Below, piece by piece: positions 28,225 to 40,658 of a DNA stretch of 64,000 bases (positions are counted from its first letter, which is position 1; each line of letters begins with the position of its first letter). Source of the DNA: Dacryopinax spathularia (lineage: Eukaryota; Basidiomycota; Dacrymycetes; Dacrymycetales; Dacrymycetaceae). The position numbers were made by a program, and so were the translations under genes. The notes beneath the pieces were generated by a model. That model was not told the origin of the DNA. It saw nothing but the letters and a program-made list of their open reading frames with translations, and did no database searches. The stretch lies in the NCBI GenBank assembly GCA_037974965.1, contig JBBPFI010000002.1, positions 1,674,001 to 1,738,000 on the forward strand, given 5' to 3'.

Positions 28225-29363
28225 AGTAATATCAGAAGTGGTACGGGAATGGCCATGGCACCGGCGAGAATGAGGGAGGGACTGCGCACGTCTGCGGAGT
28301 GGTTGACTGCGTTTACCAATACCGCGGCCGACAATCGTAGAGAAGTGAGAACGGGGTGGATCCTGAAGCGGAGAATTGAAGCTCGTCAACCAGCTGGGAC
28401 ACCACGAACAAAGTAACATCTGTAACAACACTGCATTATGTGTAAAGCGACTAGACAGCGCTGCAAAATAATTACGTTTACTCACCAGCCGACAAGTCGC
28501 GCCTGCCGATAGGTGTCTCAGTGATGATGCTGCATCAACAACTCCAACCTTTGGATGTCAAACATTCCATTACGACATTGTCGCCCGGCGGTATCCCCTC
28601 CGATCCCCTCCGTACGCAGGTATGCGCTATTAACGTTACATGCCAAGGGCCGTTGGAGCCTCCCAACGACGGGGCCTGGGTACAGTACAGTTAGTAGGAG
28701 GTGCGTGTTGTGTATATGGACCCTAACGAGTCCAGACCTTCATTGTGGTGTGGTGCTTTTCGATGACGCAGTGACGCAAATGGAATGAGGTGAAATGCGG
28801 GCGGAAGCAGTGGAATCGCGCAGAACCCTCTCGCTCCCCTTTTGCACAGCCCATAGCACACACACACAACGCACACAACGGGGCAAAGGTGCAAAGGGCG
28901 CATATACGTCCAACATCGCACCGCACACGCACTAAAGTCGGTCAGAAGTCGTCCCCTCATCGTCCCCCATTTTACCCCTCCTTTTCTACCTTTGTCCATT
29001 CATACTCAACTGGGCGTGTGACTGAGCAACGGTGACGGGGAAAGGAAGCCGCATATCACAGTTATACCACACACCCGCTTTCAACGCGCAAATTTCAATA
29101 TACGGCAGCATTGAAAGGCGGAGGAGGAGGCTCGGCCTCGATCCGAATCGGCAAACACAAACGTCACCACCTCAGAACTCAGCACTTCACTCCTCGCGCA
29201 TTCACCACCCACTTACCCATCCACCCACCACCCAACTCATCTCCCACCCTCTCAGCATTATCTTTCAATCACCCGCACAAATCATCTAATACCGCACTAC
29301 TTACCCTCACTCCGGACAACTTAATCCCCTTCCACCACCTGCAACCTAAGCTCGCGCAGCATA
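28225..29363. promoter_or_regulatory. upstream region of RRM4
   Basis: This is 1.1 kb between the SEL1-like gene and the RRM4 start. It holds a short CA-type microsatellite (about 28859-28880) and, at about 28908, the first copy of the recurring 9-mer GCGCATATA. The last 250 bp is C-rich and purine-poor, typical of a fungal 5' leader. No gene is supported. Confidence 0.45.
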
Positions 29364-32088
29364 ATGGACGCCCAACAATCAGAGGCATACATGGAGCCAC
29401 ACCCACTGCTATCCCAGCCAATACTGTACGTCGCTGGCCTCCCACCAGCGTTCACGGAGGCGGAGCTGGCGCCTATTCTCGAGTTCTGCGTGCCATACAG
29501 GCCTAGGTTGGCAAAGGATGGGTCGGGAACAGGTGCGTCTGTGTCCTATGTGCAATGTGTACGAAAGTGCTAACTCGGTCACAGGAACACTCGAGTTCAA
29601 GTCTCTCATCACGGCTGAAAAGGCGCTCGTAACCCTCTCAGCCCGTCCCCTGCCTAACCTACCTCCGCAAACAACGTTGATCCTCTCGCCCTTCCCGCCG
29701 ACATATCTCCCTCCTCCGGGCTCACTACCGACGCCAACGGCTATAGCGAGGCTGATCAAGCACCTTCCGCCGGACCTGGGTGACGCCGACCTGTTTGACC
29801 TTTTCCGGCCGTACGGTCCCCTTGTCTCCGTTCGGCGGCATACGGCCTTCGGACGGGACACCGGCTTGGTCGAGTTCTGGAAAGAAGAAGATGCGGTCCG
29901 TGCGGAGCAAGCAATCCACTGTGCGGACATAAACGGCTACACTGTCGCTGTACAGCCCTACAACCCTCGTCGTGGCCCCGGCTTGGGCCGAGGAGTAGAC
30001 GTAAACGCGCCCGCGTTCGTCCCGCGCAGTATCTCTCAACCGATGGGCTTCGCACCCCCGCCAGGAGCAGGAGCAACGAGCATGTCCTCCCTCCCCAGTC
30101 TCTCCAGCGGTCCAGGCACGCCTACCAGTCCCTACAGCACCGTCTACACCTCTCCGCGCCTCCCGCTAGGCACGTTCGACTCCCCCGCGCTGGGCGTCGC
30201 ACCCCAAATATTTGCGCACGGGCCTGGGCAGCAGGTGCAGCTTGCGCCTTTGCAGGGACCGGGAAGCACGAGCTCAAGTGGGCTGATCGACCCGTGTAAC
30301 TTGTTTATCAAGAACCTCGACCTGGACGTGGATAGTCATATGCTATTCGAGGCGTTTAAGCATTTCGGGCGGATCGTTAGGTGCGTTCCTTATTTTCCAT
30401 CTTGAAGTGGTGGCCAGGAGGATTGACGAGAGGTGCTGTGTAGCGCTCGTGTGATGCGAAATGATCAGGGTACATCCAAAGGCTTCGGCTTCGTCTCGTT
30501 CCAAACGCCCGAAGAAGCCGGCGCAGCGATGCACCACATGGACGGTGCGCTCCTCAACGGGAAACAGATCGTCGTCCGCCTACACGAGCCCAAAGCGCTC
30601 CGTCAGGAAAAACTTCGTGAGCGCTTTGCAGGCGGAGGGAAGCGCGGCGGGAGGCAGCAGAGCGGTGGCGCGAGTCCTGTGGCGAGTGACGGGACTGGCG
30701 AAAAGGGCGAGGACGGGCATACTGCTCTTCCTACCGAGGGCGGACAACTGCCCACGAGCAACAGCAGGCCGAGACGAGGCAGCGGGAGCTATTATGCTGC
30801 TGCTCTGCAAGGCAACATTGTTCTGCATCAGGATGAGCTGTCCTCGCTTTCACCTGTCGTCCGACGTGAAGTACTGCATGGCGAGCTCTCGCGCAGGCTG
30901 AAGGAACTGGACGACCCCGTGCCGGAGGAGGACATGCCGAGTGTCATCGATTCCCTTATCGGCCTGCCGCTGGACGTGATCGTCGAAGGCCTGCGCTCAA
31001 AGGAAGGGCTAGAATCGCTCGTCGCTCGCGTACGGGGCGAGGCGGCGCAGCAATCGCACTCTCAAGCTCACCCGAACGCGAATGATCAGGAGGGCCGCCA
31101 ATCGACAGAAGGAGGGAAGGACAAGACTCCTCAGCCGCCGCGCCCGCAGTCGGAGGGTATAGAGCGGGAGGGTGCGCCGACGCACCTAGAGCTTCCAGAG
31201 CCTGAACGACCTGGCCCCTCGCCCGCGCAGGGCGTCCCGCTCGGCCTGTCCGCCTCGGCACCCGAGCATCCTTCTTCGCCCGTCTCGCTCCCCGCCCAGG
31301 CAACAACGAAGCCTCTCACGCCCTCTCCACATGGGAACGCCGGCGCGCCCCAAACGCCCACAACAGAACGCGAGAAGCTCCGGCTCAAGGTCCTCGAGCT
31401 CGGCTCCGTCCCCGAATCAGAAGTAGACGAGATCGTCGACCTGCTCATGACGCTCAGCAAGAAGGAGCGTGCGCTATGCGCGTTCAGCGCCGAGTACCTC
31501 CGTACGAAAGTGGACGATGCGCACGAGGTCGTGCTTGCCGCCAGCGGGCAGGAAGACGATGAGCATCCCGCAGACGAGGGGACGGACGCTGCTCCTATCC
31601 CTGAGACGCCTGATGAGCGGCCTGCTGTTCCCCCGAGTCCGGAGATGAGGAAAGTGGTCGATGATACGCAGACTCAGACGCCTACGCCCGCTTCGAACCA
31701 GCGCGGACCGGTCGTTTCACCTGTCACGCCCTCCCCGGCACAACAACCCTCTTACACGCTCGAGACGCTCGCCGCGCTCCCGGCAGCAGAAATAATGCGC
31801 ATAATCCGCACGCCCAACTCTGCCGGTCTCCCGCTGCCCAAAGCCGACCCCGAAGTCGTCCGGAGCACGGACGCATGGATGGACCAGCTCGAGCAGAAAC
31901 AGGAGTATGACAGGAAACAGAAGCTGGGCGAGAAGCTGCATAAGATGCTTAAGGGCTTCGGGATGCGGAACGCGGCGAAGATCGCTATTGCCCTGATGGA
32001 TCAGGAGGACCTCAGGAGCCTCGCGCATCTGGCGAACGAATACCCGATGGTGCTGCGGGAGAAGGCGCAGAAGGTCGCTTTCAAATAA
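29364..32088 (+). CDS. RRM4: endosomal mRNA-transport RNA-binding protein Rrm4 (3 RRM + MLLE domains)
   Basis: Exons 29364-29532, 29585-30380 and 30444-32088 give 869 residues. Three RRMs: ILYVAGLPPAFTEAEL with GTLEF (about 20-95), IKHLPPDLGDADLFDLF with TGLVEF (about 112-185), and CNLFIKNLDLDVDS with GFGFVSF (about 297-375). Three C-terminal MLLE-type helical domains follow: SPVVRREVLHGELSRRL (about 455-520), LGSVPESEVDEIVDLLM with CAFSAEYL (about 630-687), and the C-terminal FGMRNAAKIAIALMDQEDL block (about 790-869). The linkers are Pro/Ser/Thr-rich. This order of three N-terminal RRMs and tandem MLLEs is that of Ustilago Rrm4, which carries mRNAs on moving early endosomes through the PAM2 protein Upa1. 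Poly(A)-binding protein itself was excluded because it has four RRMs and one MLLE. Confidence 0.88.
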
Positions 32089-32857
32089 ATGCACGTACCG
32101 CTTGATTTCGTCGGCTAAGTTTCACGTCAAATGCCTTTTCTTCCTCTAAAAACGCTCAAGACTTCCACACCGGTCGATGGATCGGATCTTAATGCCTCCT
32201 TAACGCTGTCAATGACTTTCACTTTTCATTTTCCAATTTCTGACTGCTTCAAATTACGATCTTTGTGGGACACGCCCCCGCTTCTGCGTACCCTCTACTC
32301 CTTTTAATGACTTCACCCCCATCACCCCCTTTGTCCATCAGCCCGCGTTCCCACCACCATTCACGTCCTTACCCTTTGGCACACCCTCAACTTTGATCCC
32401 CGTTTCACGTCCAATTTTCACTCGAACCCCACAAAAAATTCCGCGCTTTCTGCTCGTTTTTTATACCCTTGCATCACCTAGTACCACGCGTCTTGAATGT
32501 CGAAGGGAGGAACGAATTGATCGCTTAATGAACCTTTTTCGCTCTTAGTAAGGTATCGGTGCAGAATAGGCTCAAAGCGAGGAGGATAGTTGATCTGGCA
32601 TTATCAGACGCCCTGTTGTCTGCAGAGTGTAGTAGTATGATGCGTATCCACGAACCAATCTTGCGCGCCTGCGCGGGCGAGAATCGGCACGAGTTCACGA
32701 GGGCAGCGGTGCACCAAGCGTGGCATTATCGGAGGCTCTATGACACGCACTATGCCGCCGGTATGATACATTGCAGATCTAGGATCGCGACGGTCCAGCT
32801 TGCCACGCCACATCGCAGCATCCCCCAAGTACTGGCTCTGCCCCAGCATACATATAA
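32089..32857. other. convergent 3' region, RRM4 / SEL1-like gene
   Basis: A gap of 769 bp lies between converging genes. It is T/C-rich on the plus strand with no recognisable gene or repeat. Confidence 0.3.
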
Positions 32858-35019
32858 TCATGCCGACTGCGAGCTCGATGCGGCCGGACGGGCAGTCTGG
32901 GCCAACGTGTCCCTCTTCGACTTAGCCTTCATCAACAGCGTCGACATCATCACCTTTTTCTTCTGCTCTTCAATATCACGGAGTTCCTTCGCCTCCCTCC
33001 TGCCGATTCTTGACGTCCCCGCATCCTGCAACCTGCGAACAAGGCTCTTGTGCCTCACCCTGAGCGCCTCGCCCGAGGGGGCCCATCCGGTCCAGCTCAT
33101 CACCCGCTCCGCCTCGGCCTCATCCAGCATCGCGGGCAGACCCCGCTCGGCCTGACTCAGCAGCTCCCGCGCAACACGCAGAGACTCATCACGCTTGTTC
33201 ATGAACCCTCGTCCCTTTTGCCAGTCACCGGGGATCCGACCGAGCATCCACACAGCCCATTTGAGCTGTCTGAGCCGCTTGGGCATCGCCTGCCCCAGCT
33301 CGCCCGCCCGCTCGGGGGGCACATCGGCCCGGTCGAGGATGAGCATGTCCGCCATATACCGGAACAGCATGAAGCTCTTCTTGTCGATCCCCATCCACAT
33401 GTACCGCGCGGCCTTGTCGTCGTCCGGATCGACGCCGTACGTCACCCGATGTTCCTGGACGCTGGCGCCGTGCCGGCGGAAATAGGCCATCGCTGCGTGG
33501 GCAGCGGCGGACGCGACGTGCGGAGCGGCGATCTCGTTGTAGAAGAGACATTTGGCCCGGTCGGCGGGAAGGAGCCGCTCTTCTGTGATGTTGCTGCTCA
33601 GTGTGGGAAGCCGGGTCCCGTAGAGCTTTGCAAGGCCGGCCGCGGCGGATTGTTTGCCTGTCGTGCGCGCGGGTGTCAGCCAGCGTCACAATATACCTTT
33701 AGTTTGTTGGAAACAAGACGCACCGAGTGCGATGGCCCGCTCGTAGTAGTCCACCACGGCGCTGGCGTTCCTAGGCAGCAGCACGCCCTCCTCATGCAGC
33801 ATCGCCAGTTTCATATACGCGTCCCCAAACCCATGTTTCCCCGCCTCCTCCAAATGCTCCACCAACCGTCGCCTGGACTCCACCAGCTCCTGCTGCCGAC
33901 GCTTCTCCGCCTCCTCCTCGTCCACCCCCAACATCCGCGCCTTCTCCGCCTCCTGCGGCCGCCGCTGTATCGCATGCCGCATGGCGTACTCCTGCTCGTA
34001 GGCGAGCGAGATGTGCGCTTTGTGGTCGCCGTGCTCGAGTCGGAAGAGGTAGAACTCGTGCGGCTGTGCTCGGCCTTCGCCGACGTAGAGACTGTCTTCG
34101 GGCGGGTCGAGCGTGGGCTCTTCGTAGGGGTTCGGGTGGCCGGTCATGAGGCGCCAGGCGTTGGCGAGGTCGATCTGGCCACACTGGCGTAGTCTGTGGC
34201 GGAGGAGTACGGAGCCTGCGCGCAAGCGGGTTATTACACGAATGAAGATTAGCTAGATAATGAAAGACGAACCAGGTGTGTCGGCGATCACAAACTCCGA
34301 CAGCGTAAACATGCCATGCGCAGTACTCTTCGGCTCCATCCTCAAATGTCCAAACATATTCTGCCTGCACCCTGCGCCCTTATCAGCCCACCATGTCCAC
34401 GTAACCCACAAGAATGAAAAAGGGACGTACAATCCATCAATGCGTCCAAGTCGTCCTTCTTACATTCCCGCCACAATGCTTCGGCCAGATCGAGCCCAAA
34501 GAGCAGCACGAGATTATCGGTCGTCCTCCTTCCCAGTGTGGTCCTCAACTCGCGAGTGCGGCGGACTTCAGGCGCAAGGTCCGCGGGAGGAGGGAGTGTG
34601 TTGAGCACAGGATAGGCTTGGGATCGGGCTTGCTCATCTTGAGGAGGGACGACGAACGATTGCTGTTGAGGGGCTTCCCTTGCCCCATTTTGTCGACTAG
34701 TACGCGTCATTTCCTCAGTCTGGCTCTCTTCTTCCCTAACGACCGACTTCTGCTTCGCCCACAACTCCGACCCTTCTTTCCCCTGCTGTCCAGACGCATC
34801 GCTCTCAGCAGCCGCATTCTCCGCAGCAGTTGACGGAATAGGGATAGACAGGGCCTTCGCCTCCGGCTCAGGTTCTTCGTCGAACAGTGACCCGGTCCTC
34901 AAGCGTGCAGGCATCAAGGCTGATTTTGCGCCTTGACTTGTGAGGCTTCCTGCATATCGCCCCGCCGAGGAATGGAGCTGCCGTGCGAGGGCGTATGATC
35001 GTGTGAGGGCGCGATGCAT
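32858..35019 (-). CDS. SEL1-repeat-like mitochondrial protein
   Basis: Exons 35019-34431, 34371-34273, 34215-33724 and 33657-32858 give 659 residues. The N-terminus MHRALTRSYALARQLHSSAG is a textbook mitochondrial presequence (basic, no acids, then the H-S-S-A type cleavage region). Residues 40-150 are low complexity. Further on, FGDAYMKLAMLHEEGVLLPR followed by VVDYYERAIALG is a clear SEL1-type repeat (small and Gly-rich helix pair), and more helices follow up to MAYFRRHGAS. The C-terminus is Lys-rich. I see no catalytic motif; it should be a matrix or inner-membrane scaffold protein of unknown role. A further in-frame Met lies 38 codons upstream, but the shorter start gives the better presequence. 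Confidence 0.75.
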
Positions 35020-36566
35020 TGTCGTCACGCTCTCTTTCCTACTTTTCTTTCTTGGATCGGAGGAGCAGAGCAGTAAGGATTGTCTCGAACAGGAAAAACA
35101 GCGAGCGAAGCGGTCAGGGTCTCGAAGAAACATTGGTTCCGTCGGACTTTGCCCCTGACAGATCTACTACTTAGCGCCGATCAACCAGGCGGTAACGCCG
35201 ATCAGCCTTGCGATCGAGATCGCCGCGTCGGAATTGAGACACGCTCTCTGGAATGAGACATCGACCATGGTGTTAAGTAGCTCGATGTATGCGCAAGTTG
35301 AACTATCAGGCTAGGCTGGCTGCTGCTCCGGGCATATACTGTCTGCTGGGCAGTACTTGAATACTCGTCGACCGCTCATCAGCAGTCTTGCCACATTCTA
35401 CATTGAACATTCTGATCCATTTTGACCACCCTTTTCATTTCCAAACTCCGCCGCGAGGACAACGAACTCCGACTAGCTTAGCTCAATGCGGGGAATCAGC
35501 AAGTACGACGCTGCCTCCCATACACTTTCGTTCTTCCTACTCTACATCAAACTCCGACCTACAGCGACCAAGGATCGGTCTGGGCAAGTCTTGGCCAAGG
35601 CCCAAGGCCCAAGGGTGAGACCATGAGAGCGACAGCAAGTCCCCAGCTTCCTTTTTTCGGGTCGACGATGGAGTGGACACATTTCAGGCCGTTTAAGAGA
35701 ACACACACACATCATCCGCGCCATACCATAGCCTTGTATGAATAACTTCTCAGCATATTATTATATGGTGCGATCATATCCTCCTGTAGCGGCTGCGCAG
35801 CCGGTCTTTAGACGAAAGTCGGAATGTTCGGCGATACCGCCTTCCGGAATTTCCCGCGTGCGGGGATAAGGCGCCGTCGTGGTACTGGGCGCGACGGCGG
35901 TCCTGCTGCAGAATACTACAAAATGTTGTATAAGAACAGCTACCGGGAACAGCAAGCCTTCCCTCCACTAGTCTACAATATGATGCAAATACTGTCATGT
36001 AGCCCAAACCCAAATAATACTGGCCAATAAGAATACGTGCATCCCGTTGAAGGGAGAAGAAAATTGCGTTGATGTGTTGTGAACTTGTGCAGAGGAATCG
36101 ATTGTGTCTGGAATGGATGCGTGTTGGGTTATACCTGATGCGTTGGTAAGAATTCTGGAGGTCGAGGTATTGTGGAAATGTGTGTTAATATGCCGGCGCG
36201 CAGGAATAGGATAAATGTCGTCTGAATCATGTTGTTGTCGTCGAGTTTGGGTGCGAGCTGGAGTGGGATCGAGCAGCAGGAGAAGCTTGCTCAAAGCCGT
36301 GGAGTGGGGAAAGTAGCCATGGAGGAGTGGGATAGTGTGGAGACCTGATGCGGAAGCGCGCGCATATACGTTTCACGACAGCGAGGCACCCCGTAGATCG
36401 TAGGGAGGTAGTAGCGAGTGATTGGGAGCTCTAGGTGCGAAATGGATAATCGCGCGTTCGTTTGTCGAGTAATGCTATCCGAGGCAGTGTTGTAGAAAGA
36501 GTGGACGAGAACCATCAATGTCTGAGGTTGGACCCAAAGGCATTGCCACAATGGAGTTCGCAACTC
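35020..36566. other. intergenic region opening the P-cluster, with degenerate R repeats
   Basis: This is 1.5 kb between the SEL1-like start and the P1 stop. It carries a degenerate R element in plus orientation (about 35190-35310) and, at about 35822-36030, a segment closely related to 39930-40136 beside P2, both opening with GGAATGTTCGGCGATA. The rest, up to P1, resembles the matching flank of P2. No gene is supported. Confidence 0.55.
35190..35310 (+). repeat. R element 1 (degenerate, plus orientation)
   Basis: It shares TAACGCCGATC, TCTGGAATGAGACAT and GATGTATGCGCA, in the same order and spacing as R4, but the central ACGCGT part is decayed. It lies left of P1 and faces R2, so together they bracket P1 as inverted repeats. 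Confidence 0.5.
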
Positions 36567-38789
36567 TCACATGATGGGCAACGTAGTCATCCTCATCCTG
36601 GGGATCTTGCTCGGAGGTGCGTTCTTGCGCAGACGTCCAGCATTCCGTTCGAACGACGAGCAAGGAGGTGAGAGGAGCCATCCCTCCGTCCTGCTGCGTC
36701 GCCTCGTCATACGGCCCGCGGTGGCGGCAGTGACCACAGCTCGCGGGCTTTCATGGTGTTTGTTCGCCTTGAAGATGGTATCTTGGAGCTGCTGGGTGAG
36801 GGAGACCAGGGAGGCCTCAAGGGAGGGTGAGACTTCGAGGTGGGCCAGTTCATCGCTCAAGCTGGCCGCATGCCCACTGGTGTCCTTGTCCATCGAGACA
36901 TGAGATTTGTCCATGGCTGGCCTCGGGAGACGGCCGGTCGACATGCCGGCGGCGCGGATCATATCGAGCGATACAGTGCCCGCTAACGACAAGTCGGAAA
37001 CGACGTTGATCCCAGGACCGAAGGTGTCGCGTGCTACAATGGCACCGAAACCTGGCGGCAACGAGCCATCAGTGGTGTCCAACTGGAGGCGGTTCTTGAC
37101 ACCGTGGTCGGAGTGAGACTGGGATGCATCAGAATAGATCTCGGAAACCGCGTCCTCCTTCAGCTTCGCGTGAGCTACTTCTTGAAGGGATGCAGCTGAG
37201 CTGGATGCCGCGACGACCGGCAGGGAAACGGGAGACAAAAGCCTTCCCCGGCCCATCAGGCTAACCTCGGTGGGGTTGGAATACCCTTCAATAGAGAGCG
37301 ATGTATGTCCCTCCGGCCAGTCGACCTCATTGAGCAGCATCGAAGAGGTAAGGTCCGAGAAGATGCTGTCCTCCACCGGTCCATCTGCCACGGAAAAGGT
37401 GGCAGAAGGCGAGGACGAGCGGGACATGCCGTTCAGCTCCCTCGCCAGGTCCTGCAGGTAGGCCGTGAGGGAGGCGTTCTTCTCTGACACGGGCGAGGCC
37501 GGCACCGTAGAGGGATGCGCCAGGGTGGGCAGACAGGGACAGGTATCCCCTGTGGTGAAGCACGAATCCTTGGGATATATGCGTGGGTCAGCCAGCTCGT
37601 ACGTCTTCTTACGGTAGTTGGCGATACCATTGGAAGGCGCAGCACCGAGGGATACGGTCCTATTATGCAACCGATGATGCGAACGGGTTGCAGGGGCGAG
37701 TAGAATAATAGGACCGAAGATATCCTCCTCGTCTTCGTCGACAGCCGCGGTGACAGGACGGAAGACGTCGGACAGCTCGGGAAGAGAGCAGATACGATGA
37801 CGGCCCCATGGCTTGAGCCAGCGGTACTCATCGGTGTGCTTGGGCTGAAGGAGGTCGGAGCCTTTGGCAGGAGTGCAGGGACTGTTGGGAGGAACGAGGA
37901 GGCTGTTCTCGCCGGTCCCGTCCACGGCAGTGTCGTCCGTGTTAGAGATGTTCACATTGCCGGAGGCGTTGGACAGAGATGCGAAGTTCTCGAGTACCTC
38001 GAAGACGGAGATACGAGAAGAACGCCTTGGTCCTGTAGCAGCGGCGGCTGCAGCCTTGATGTTGAAGCTCTCGCTATCGATCGTGGGCGGTAGACAAAGC
38101 GCCGGAATGACAGCGGGCTCAGAAAACTCCAACGCCGAGAGATCAAGAGGCGTGAGGTTACTCTCGTACGCCGCAAGATCATCCGGCTTGTTGTCTATAA
38201 TGTCGAGACCGGCCGTCTTGGCCATCGCGTTGGTCGAGCCAGCAGAGGCATTTGCGAGGCTAGTCGCGTTAGTCGCGCTGGTGTTGATCGCGCTCATGCT
38301 GCTATCGGTGTCGATCGGAGTTGCAGCCGTTGTGGCAGTATCAGCCGTCGTGGCAGTAGTAGCGGTACTAGCCGTCGACCCGGCCGAGATTCTCCTGAAC
38401 GCTTTGACGACAACTGGAACGGGGCTGAGCCTCGACACCGAAAGCTTGGAGCCGAACGGCCCCTGGTTCTTGGTCGGACCGACGGGCTCGACGATGTCCT
38501 CGTTATGGACGTTGTTCGCCGTAAGGTAGTCGCTCGACATACCTAGTCCGTCACGTTAGGGCAAAGGGCAGGAGGGAGGCGCAGAAGGAGACTAACGAGC
38601 TTCATGCATCTTGATGAGGAGCTTGGCGACGTCGTTCGCGTCGTTCAGAGCGCGAGAGGAGCGGATATTACCGTCACCGTCGTATTTGGAGTTGACGTCG
38701 TCGACCGCGTTGAGCGGGTTAGACTTGTTGTGCCAACCGCGACGGGTTTTGGCGGTGAGGAAGGACTTGAGCTTCTTGAGCATTATCAT
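36567..38789 (-). CDS. P1: unknown paralogue-family protein
   Basis: Exons 38789-38597 and 38542-36567 (54-nt intron) give 722 residues. I do not recognise the family. Exon 1 codes a short basic start (MIMLKKLKSFLTAKTRRG) and ends NDANDVAKLLIKMHEA. Exon 2 has blocks also found in its neighbours: LSVSRLSP...KAFRRIS (about 98-116), a Thr/Ala-rich low-complexity run (about 120-140), LDLSALEFSEPAVIPAL (about 197-213), RISVFEVLENF, PPNSPCTP, DIFGPIILLAP (about 338-348), and YELADPRIYPKDSCF followed by C-P-C (Cys about 392, 399, 401). Near the C-terminus is SPSLEASLVSLTQQLQD, then a basic tail. No signal peptide or membrane segment is seen; most of the chain looks disordered. The first 675 bp of the gene and promoter are nearly identical to P2. 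Confidence 0.82.
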
Positions 38790-39164
38790 CCTCGATAATA
38801 GTAGCAGAAGTAGTAGTGATGGAAGGGCGGAGTAGGGGTAGGAGAAGTAGAGTAGGAGTAGAAGACGAGTGGGAGTATAAGATAAGAGTTACGAGTTATA
38901 ATGGAGGATAGTAGTAGAAGGAGTCGATACGGCAACGTCTACGCAGAGGAAGGTGGAAGTCAAGAGCAAAGGTGCGCTCTGCCCTCCTTCGGAACCCAGG
39001 AGGGGTTAATATATGCGCAAAGGGGTCGAACGTATCGTATTCCATTGGCTTTGGCAGTCTAGTCGATCGATTTGGATGGTGAGCGCGCTTTATATGACGA
39101 CGAGGAGGCAGGTGGCTGGCAGGAACCAGCTATATGCGCGTCAGCGGTTTCAGGGATGTGACTG
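38490..39164 (-). repeat. near-identical 5' tract of P1 (pairs with 42522-43196)
   Basis: This segment holds the first codons of exon 2, the intron, all of exon 1 and about 375 bp of promoter of P1. It aligns to P2 at a constant offset of 4032 with no indel and about eight mismatches in 675 bp (about 99%). Identity stops abruptly at both ends; the exon 2 sequence beyond is far more diverged. Confidence 0.9.
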
Positions 39165-40658
39165 CAGAAAGGGTGGGGAGGGAGAGGGAGAAGGGCGCGC
39201 ATATATGCACGTAGTTTGCATGTGTCGACGTGGGAACAGGGAGTAGGAGCAGAATGGATGGATGATATGGAAGTGGATGATGATGATCGAATGTTGTGAA
39301 GTACAGTGGGGGCGGCGAAGGGAGAACGGTTCAGTTCTCACGCTTTCCTGCTACGGTTTCAGGTTCGCCACACACTTGTCAACTCAGAGGACTTACAATA
39401 CCTCCTCCCGTACACATCCTTGACCCAAGATCTTCCCTTCATGAGGTTCGCAGCGCGTGGGGAATGATCACCCAGGTTGGGAAAATTATGCAAGCCGGTG
39501 TGGGACGATGCGGCTTCCCCTCAGAACCGCTCATCGGAATTGTCTGACAGCTGGCGCAGTCTTCGAAAGTCTCTAAAATGAATCGCAAAGTACCGGAGAA
39601 GACTGCGAGACAGACGCCGTTATCCATTAGATTTGCGCGATCCAGATAGTTGGTATAACTTGCAAGCAGCGATGATAGTCAATATGTCCATACATCGACG
39701 ATCGTCGTCGACGCGTATGTCTCATTCCAGACGCGCCAGACGCGTCTCCTGGAATGTTCGGCTTTAAACCGCCTCCGATCGGCGATACGACCACGTCCAA
39801 ACGTCTGTGCGTTTGTTGATCGAGACAAGCGCACACCACGACCCTGCGTGTCCACTCTGGAAGATAAGAGGGACGCTGCGACACCTGAGGTCACGACAAA
39901 CTACGTATACCCCCTCATGAGGCACGGTTGGAATGTTCGGCGATATCACATTCCGGACATTCCCGAACGCGGCGATAAGGCGTCGTGGACTGAGGCGCGA
40001 TGGCAATACTTCTGCTGCAGAATGCTGTACATTGTGTCAGGGCAACTACACGGAGCAACTAGCCTCTCCTCCACTATTCTACAGTATGGTACAAGTGCTG
40101 TCATGTTACAAAAAACCAAAAAAATCGCAACCATGAAGAAGGCGCGCGTCCCGTTGGAGGCAGAAGAAAGAATGCCCGTTGACGCGTCTTGCTGAGGAAT
40201 CAAGCGGGGGTCGGGTGTATGCTTGCGGGTGTATGAATGCAGGGGTGGTAGGCAGCATGTGTGTCGTGGAATCGTGGAAGTGTTTGCGGGATATGCAAGG
40301 ATAGGAATAGAATGTCGTCCGAGGTATGTTGTTGTCGTCAAGTTTGTGAGCAAGAGAAATGCCGTCAAGCAGCCTTGGAAGCTTGCCAAAAGCAGATTGC
40401 GGAGAATCGGCAGGCGGGAGTAGAGTAATGCCGAGAAATGTATGCAGGAGCGCGCGCATATATGCTTCCCAGAACCGAGGTGCACCACGTCGTAGGAGTC
40501 ACCGTCGATTGGAAAGCCGGAAGTGGTGAAGAAATGGTCGCGCGCTTGTTTGTTCAGCAGTGGTGTTCGAGGGCTGATTAGAGTGGTCGAGAATGATCAA
40601 TGTCGGGTGGACGTAAACAAACGGCGGCTATCGGGGAGTTGGTCAGTGAGTGCAAGTC
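38790..40658. other. P1 promoter and P2 3' flank
   Basis: This is 1.9 kb between tandem copies P1 and P2. It has the shared P1/P2 promoter (to 39164), four exact GCGCATATA copies in either orientation (about 39010, 39131, 39197, 40454), R2 at 39674-39787, and the 39930-40136 repeat that pairs with 35822-36030. No other gene is supported. Confidence 0.55.
39674..39787 (-). repeat. R element 2 (minus orientation)
   Basis: This is one of the best preserved copies: outer tip TATCGCCGATCGG, then GCCGAACATTCCAGG, a GACGCGTCTGGCGCGTC core, TGGAATGAGACATACGCG, and the inner GATGTATG. The core alone is a hairpin in which CATTCCAG faces CTGGAATG across two CGCG words. It lies about 0.9 kb upstream of the P1 start in the gene's orientation. 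Confidence 0.85.

Noticed and set aside
33050-34192. 380-codon plus-strand frame rich in Leu, Pro and His
   Set aside because: It lies antisense to the SEL1-like gene (32858-35019), whose presequence, introns and repeat motifs fit much better.
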